From Sphingomonas sp. AR_OL41 (GTDB lineage: Bacteria > Pseudomonadota > Alphaproteobacteria > Sphingomonadales > Sphingomonadaceae): DNA of 54,962 bases. The DNA lies in NCBI RefSeq assembly GCF_029911635.1, contig NZ_JARYTI010000032.1, positions 1-54,962 of the forward strand, given 5' to 3'. Below are positions 52,164 through 54,962 of this stretch, piece by piece. Below the pieces are notes generated by a model. It made no database searches and had not been told where the DNA came from. It worked only from the letters and a program-made list of their open reading frames with translations. How positions within the stretch are numbered: the first letter of the stretch is position 1; each line of letters opens with the position of its first letter. The position numbers were made by a program, and so were the translations under genes.

Positions 52164-52862
52164 ATGGGTACATGGCTTTCCGACCGCACACTGCTCCGCA
52201 TCGCCGGCGACGATCCGCGCGGCTTCCTTCAGGGGCTGGTGACCAGCGACATGCAGGGCCCGTTCCCGGTCTGGGCCGGGCTGCTCAGCCCGCAGGGCAA
52301 GGCGCTGTTCGATTTCATCGTCTGGCCCGATGGCGACGCCCTGCTGATCGACTGCGCGACCGAAGCAGCCGAGGCGCTGGCGCGGCGCCTGACGATGTAC
52401 CGCCTGCGCCGGCCGATCACCATCGAAGCCGTGCCGGGCGGCGTGCATTGGGCGCTCGACGGTGCTGAGGGGCTGCCCGACCCGCGCCTGCCGGCGCTGG
52501 GTCGGCGCTGGCTCGGTGAAGCCGGCGAGGCGGCCACGGGGTGGCGCGAACATCGCCTTTCGCTCGGCGTGACCGAGGGCCGCGCCGAACTGGGCGATGG
52601 CGAGACCTTGTGGCTCGAAGCCAATGCCGGCGAACTGGGTGGCGTCAGCTTCACCAAGGGCTGTTATGTCGGGCAGGAGAACACCGCCCGGATGCATCAC
52701 CGCGCCAAGGTCAACCGGCGGCTGGTGGTGGCCCCACTGGGCGAAGCAGGCGATCGCACGCGCATCACCTATCCCGATCTCGGCCTCATGGTTGAGCTAC
52801 GCCGCGTCGAGAATCTCGGCGATGCCCTGCGCCCGGCCTGGCTCGAGGCCGCGCTAGGCTGA
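52164..52862 (+). CDS. ygfZ: YgfZ/GcvT-like folate-binding Fe-S assembly protein
   Basis: A 232-residue protein with the family hallmark KGCYVGQE (TKGCYVGQENTARM, Cys in the loop) and the GcvT-like N-terminal part (LLRIAGDDPRGFLQGLVTSDM, LLSPQGKALFDFIVW). YgfZ/IbaG-linked proteins use tetrahydrofolate to help build or repair particular Fe-S enzymes. It is somewhat shorter than the E. coli protein, as usual in Alphaproteobacteria. Confidence 0.92.
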   Translation: MGTWLSDRTLLRIAGDDPRGFLQGLVTSDMQGPFPVWAGLLSPQGKALFDFIVWPDGDALLIDCATEAAEALARRLTMYRLRRPITIEAVPGGVHWALDGAEGLPDPRLPALGRRWLGEAGEAATGWREHRLSLGVTEGRAELGDGETLWLEANAGELGGVSFTKGCYVGQENTARMHHRAKVNRRLVVAPLGEAGDRTRITYPDLGLMVELRRVENLGDALRPAWLEAALG

Positions 52863-52874
52863 GAGAAAGCTGGA

Positions 52875-52989
52875 TTCACGCGAAGGCGCCAAGGCGCGAA
52901 GAGCGCGATTTTGGAAACGTCACCGAATTTGTAGCGCCCCGTCGATTTGCCGGCAGCCGTCTCTTCGCGTCTTTGCGCCTTCGCGTGAA
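52875..52989. repeat. Inverted-repeat element with 29-bp arms
   Basis: Arms 52875-52903 and 52961-52989 are reverse complements over 29 bp with two mismatches (outer end TTCACGCGAAGGCGC). They enclose 57 bp with no coding content. Such short GC-rich inverted units resemble REP/MITE-like intergenic elements. The element lies between ygfZ and the convergent ugd gene, where it could also act as a bidirectional transcript end. Confidence 0.75.
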
Positions 52990-53032
52990 CAAATAGCTTT
53001 GCGTAAGCGGGACGTTGGGCGGCGGATCGGAT

Positions 53033-54346
53033 TCAGCGCCCGATCGACGAATAGGCAAAGCCGGCGCGCGCCGCGTCGGCCGGGGGATAGACGTTGCGCA
53101 GATCGATCATCGCGTTGCCGGTCATCACACCCGCCAGCCGCTTGAGGTCGAGCGCGCGATAGATATCCCATTCGGTGACGATCGCCACCGCATCGGCACC
53201 CTCCGCCGCATCATAGGCGTCGCGGCAATAGGTGACCTCGGGCATCATGCCGCGCGCGATCTCCATGCCCTCGGGATCATGCGCGCGTACCGTGACCCCC
53301 GCGTCGAGCAAGCTCTGGACGATCGCGAGACTGGGCGCGTCGCGCATATCGTCGGTATTGGGCTTGAAGGTCAGGCCAAGTATCGCGACGGTCTTGCCCT
53401 TCACGCCGTTCGCGCCGTCCCCGCCCAGCGCCTTGATCACCTTGCGCCCCATCGCGCGCTTCCGGTTGTCGTTGACCTGCACCACCGCCTCGACGATCCG
53501 CACCGGCGTCTCATAATCCTCAGCGGTCTTGAGCAGCGCGAGCGTGTCCTTGGGGAAGCACGACCCGCCATAGCCGGGGCCGGCATGAAGAAATTTGGAT
53601 CCGATACGGTTGTCGAGGCCGATGCCGCGCGACACGTCCTGCACGTTTGCGCCGACCGCCTCGCACAGATCGGCGATCTCGTTGATGAAGGTGATCTTGG
53701 TCGCGAGGAAGGCGTTGGCGGCGTATTTGATCAGTTCGGACGTGCGCCGCCCGGTGAACAGGATCGGGCTCTCGTTGAGATAGAGCGGGCGGTAGATGTC
53801 GCGCATCACCTGCTGGGCGCGCGCATCTTCGGTGCCGATGACGATCCGGTCGGGGCGTTTGAAGTCGCCGATCGCCGCGCCCTCGCGCAGGAATTCGGGA
53901 TTGGAGACGACGGCGATCGGGAAATCCCCGGCCAGCTCGCTGAGGATTTCCTCAACCTTGTCGCCGGTGCCGACCGGAACGGTCGATTTGGTCACGACCA
54001 CCACAGGCCCGTCAATCGCCTCGGCGATTTCGCGCGTTGCGGCGAAGACATAACTCAGATCGGCATGGCCGTCGCCACGCCGCGACGGCGTACCGACGGC
54101 GATGAACACCGCATCGGCGCCGGCGACCGCCGCCTTCAGGTCGGTGGTAAATGTCAGGCGACCGGCCGCGACGTTGGTCGCGACCAGCGTATCGAGCCCG
54201 GGCTCGTAGATCGGCATGCGCCCTACCTCGAGTGCGGCGATCTTGCCCTGGTCCTTGTCGACGCAGATCACGTCATGGCCGAAATCGGAGAAGCACGCGC
54301 CTGATACCAGGCCGACATAGCCCGAGCCGATCATCGTGATGCGCAT
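53033..54346 (-). CDS. ugd: UDP-glucose 6-dehydrogenase
   Basis: A 437-residue enzyme that oxidises UDP-glucose to UDP-glucuronate with NAD, supplying exopolysaccharide and envelope sugars. The N-terminal Rossmann motif MRITMIGSGYVGLVSGACF, the IAVGTPSRRGDGHADLSYV segment, the catalytic Cys in GPGYGGSCFPKD and the C-terminal VAILGLTFKPNTDDMRDAPS nucleotide domain are all present. Full length for the family. Confidence 0.96.
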   Translation of the reverse strand: MRITMIGSGYVGLVSGACFSDFGHDVICVDKDQGKIAALEVGRMPIYEPGLDTLVATNVAAGRLTFTTDLKAAVAGADAVFIAVGTPSRRGDGHADLSYVFAATREIAEAIDGPVVVVTKSTVPVGTGDKVEEILSELAGDFPIAVVSNPEFLREGAAIGDFKRPDRIVIGTEDARAQQVMRDIYRPLYLNESPILFTGRRTSELIKYAANAFLATKITFINEIADLCEAVGANVQDVSRGIGLDNRIGSKFLHAGPGYGGSCFPKDTLALLKTAEDYETPVRIVEAVVQVNDNRKRAMGRKVIKALGGDGANGVKGKTVAILGLTFKPNTDDMRDAPSLAIVQSLLDAGVTVRAHDPEGMEIARGMMPEVTYCRDAYDAAEGADAVAIVTEWDIYRALDLKRLAGVMTGNAMIDLRNVYPPADAARAGFAYSSIGR

Positions 54347-54475
54347 AACGGTGTTTCACCCTCGAAGATGGCGGCGCGGAGCGAGGTGCCGCGCCGGAGA
54401 TGCCGCGCTCTACCGAACACGCCGCCGTTTGTCAGCCCTTCGACGGACCGATTCGCGCGTCTGCAGCAGGCAAGG

Positions 54476-54503
54476 AAAAGGGGGACCGGCGAACCGGCCC
54501 CCC
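54476..54503 (-). terminator. Rho-independent terminator of the OmpA gene
   Basis: On the minus strand GGGGGGCCGG-TTCG-CCGGTCCCCC is followed by TTTT: a 10-bp stem with one mismatch and a tetraloop, 27 bp after the OmpA stop. Confidence 0.8.
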
Positions 54504-54530
54504 TGATCTTTTCGTCCCGAAGGATCGAAC

Positions 54531-54962
54531 TTAGTTGCCCGAACCCGGGCCGTACATCAGTTCGACGCGACGGTTCTGCACTTCGCGAACGCCATCGGCG
54601 GTCTGGACGCGCAGGTGAGCGGGGTCCTCGCCGAAAGCCTGGGTGGTCATCACGGTCTCGGGGATCGAGTGAGCGCCAAGGTAGCCCTTCACCGCGTCAG
54701 CGCGACGCTGCGAGAGACCGACATTGTACTTCGGCGTACCCGAACGATCGGTGAAGCCGGCGATCATGACCTGCGCATTGCCGCAATTGGCGTACTGCGC
54801 GACGGCGTTGTCGAGGATCGACGCTGCCTCTGGCGTGACGTCCGACTTGTCCCATTCGAAGAACACGATGAACGGTCCCGGCGTGCACTGCACCACCGGC
54901 GGCGGCGGCGGAGGCGGAGGCGGGGGCGGCGGGGGAGGCGGCGGCGGCGGCGGCGGCGGTGC
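54531..54962 (-). CDS. OmpA-family outer-membrane protein, C-terminal part (cut by window edge)
   Basis: The C-terminal peptidoglycan-binding domain reads FIVFFEWDKSDVTPEAASIL, then MIAGFTDRSGTPKYNVGLSQRRADAVKGYL and QNRRVELMYG, the classic OmpA-C signature with the Asp and Arg that bind diaminopimelate. It is preceded by an unbroken run of about 20 Pro (54900-54962, GCC/GGC-type repeats), a linker that presumably joins an N-terminal beta barrel outside the window. The first Cys after the linker (VVQCTPG) and the one in YANCGN may form a disulfide. A strong terminator follows. Confidence 0.9.
   Translation of the reverse strand, partial: APPPPPPPPPPPPPPPPPPPPPVVQCTPGPFIVFFEWDKSDVTPEAASILDNAVAQYANCGNAQVMIAGFTDRSGTPKYNVGLSQRRADAVKGYLGAHSIPETVMTTQAFGEDPAHLRVQTADGVREVQNRRVELMYGPGSGN

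Overview
The window looks like a piece of a sphingomonad chromosome (order Sphingomonadales, Alphaproteobacteria). Base composition is high-GC throughout. There are two large TonB-dependent receptors with the 'VTGSRIRG' start typical of that group, a DUF1134/EipA-type protein, and many compact same-strand gene strings with ATGA overlaps. The genus is an inference; no rRNA is present.

Layout. (1) 1-13895 is a catabolic/uptake region. A secreted alpha/beta hydrolase (cut by the left edge) and a LacI regulator are on the minus strand. Diverging from them on the plus strand are a cytochrome P450, a CapA-like metallophosphatase and a 10-TM membrane protein (mutually overlapping), then TonB receptor, tannase/feruloyl-esterase-like hydrolase, CocE/S15 hydrolase and a second TonB receptor, closed by a strong terminator. 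LacI-type operators sit in front of the hydrolase and of the P450. (2) 14191-24652 is one eight-gene minus-strand operon in which every junction overlaps or is 1 nt apart: TRAP transporter (DctQ, DctM, lipoprotein DctP), four consecutive CaiB/BaiF-type CoA-transferase homologues, and a GTG-started fusion of two 2-hydroxyacyl-CoA-dehydratase-like domains. A divergent MarR regulator shares its control region. This is my best candidate for an undescribed system: one transferase lacks the catalytic Asp, and the double dehydratase has only three Cys in 798 residues, none where the family binds its Fe-S cluster. (3) 24653-30116 is a mixed stretch: a decayed phage-type integrase C-terminus, a sulfotransferase, a two-repeat secreted protein, an FAD monooxygenase, a Crp/Fnr regulator, a small secreted protein and a MerR regulator. 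(4) 30318-36107 holds ion/solute membrane proteins: APC-like carrier, NhaP-type antiporter, DUF389 protein with an OmpA-like tail, and ClC exchanger. (5) 36147-49145 is respiratory: a receiver-domain remnant, two CtaG-like proteins, SCO, a small secreted protein, an L,D-transpeptidase, and a seven-gene operon (minus strand) running PQQ alcohol dehydrogenase, cytochrome c, caa3-type oxidase subunits II, I and III, a small membrane protein and a third CtaG. The dehydrogenase carries the Asp-x-Asp signature of lanthanide-dependent enzymes, and subunit I keeps all metal ligands but lacks the D-channel Glu and the K-channel Lys. (6) 49742-54962 is chromosomal backbone: tRNA-Ser(GCU), EipA-like protein, a 51-aa protein, PyrC, YgfZ, an inverted-repeat element, UDP-glucose dehydrogenase and an OmpA protein cut by the right edge.

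How it may work together. Regions 1 and 2 look like capture (TonB receptors), ester hydrolysis, oxidation, import (TRAP) and CoA activation of organic acids; the substrate is unknown. Region 5 looks like a self-contained periplasmic alcohol-oxidising respiratory chain. A shared palindrome (GGAAC-N4-GTTCC) in front of the Crp/Fnr gene, the small secreted protein and the alcohol dehydrogenase operon suggests one regulator links regions 3 and 5.
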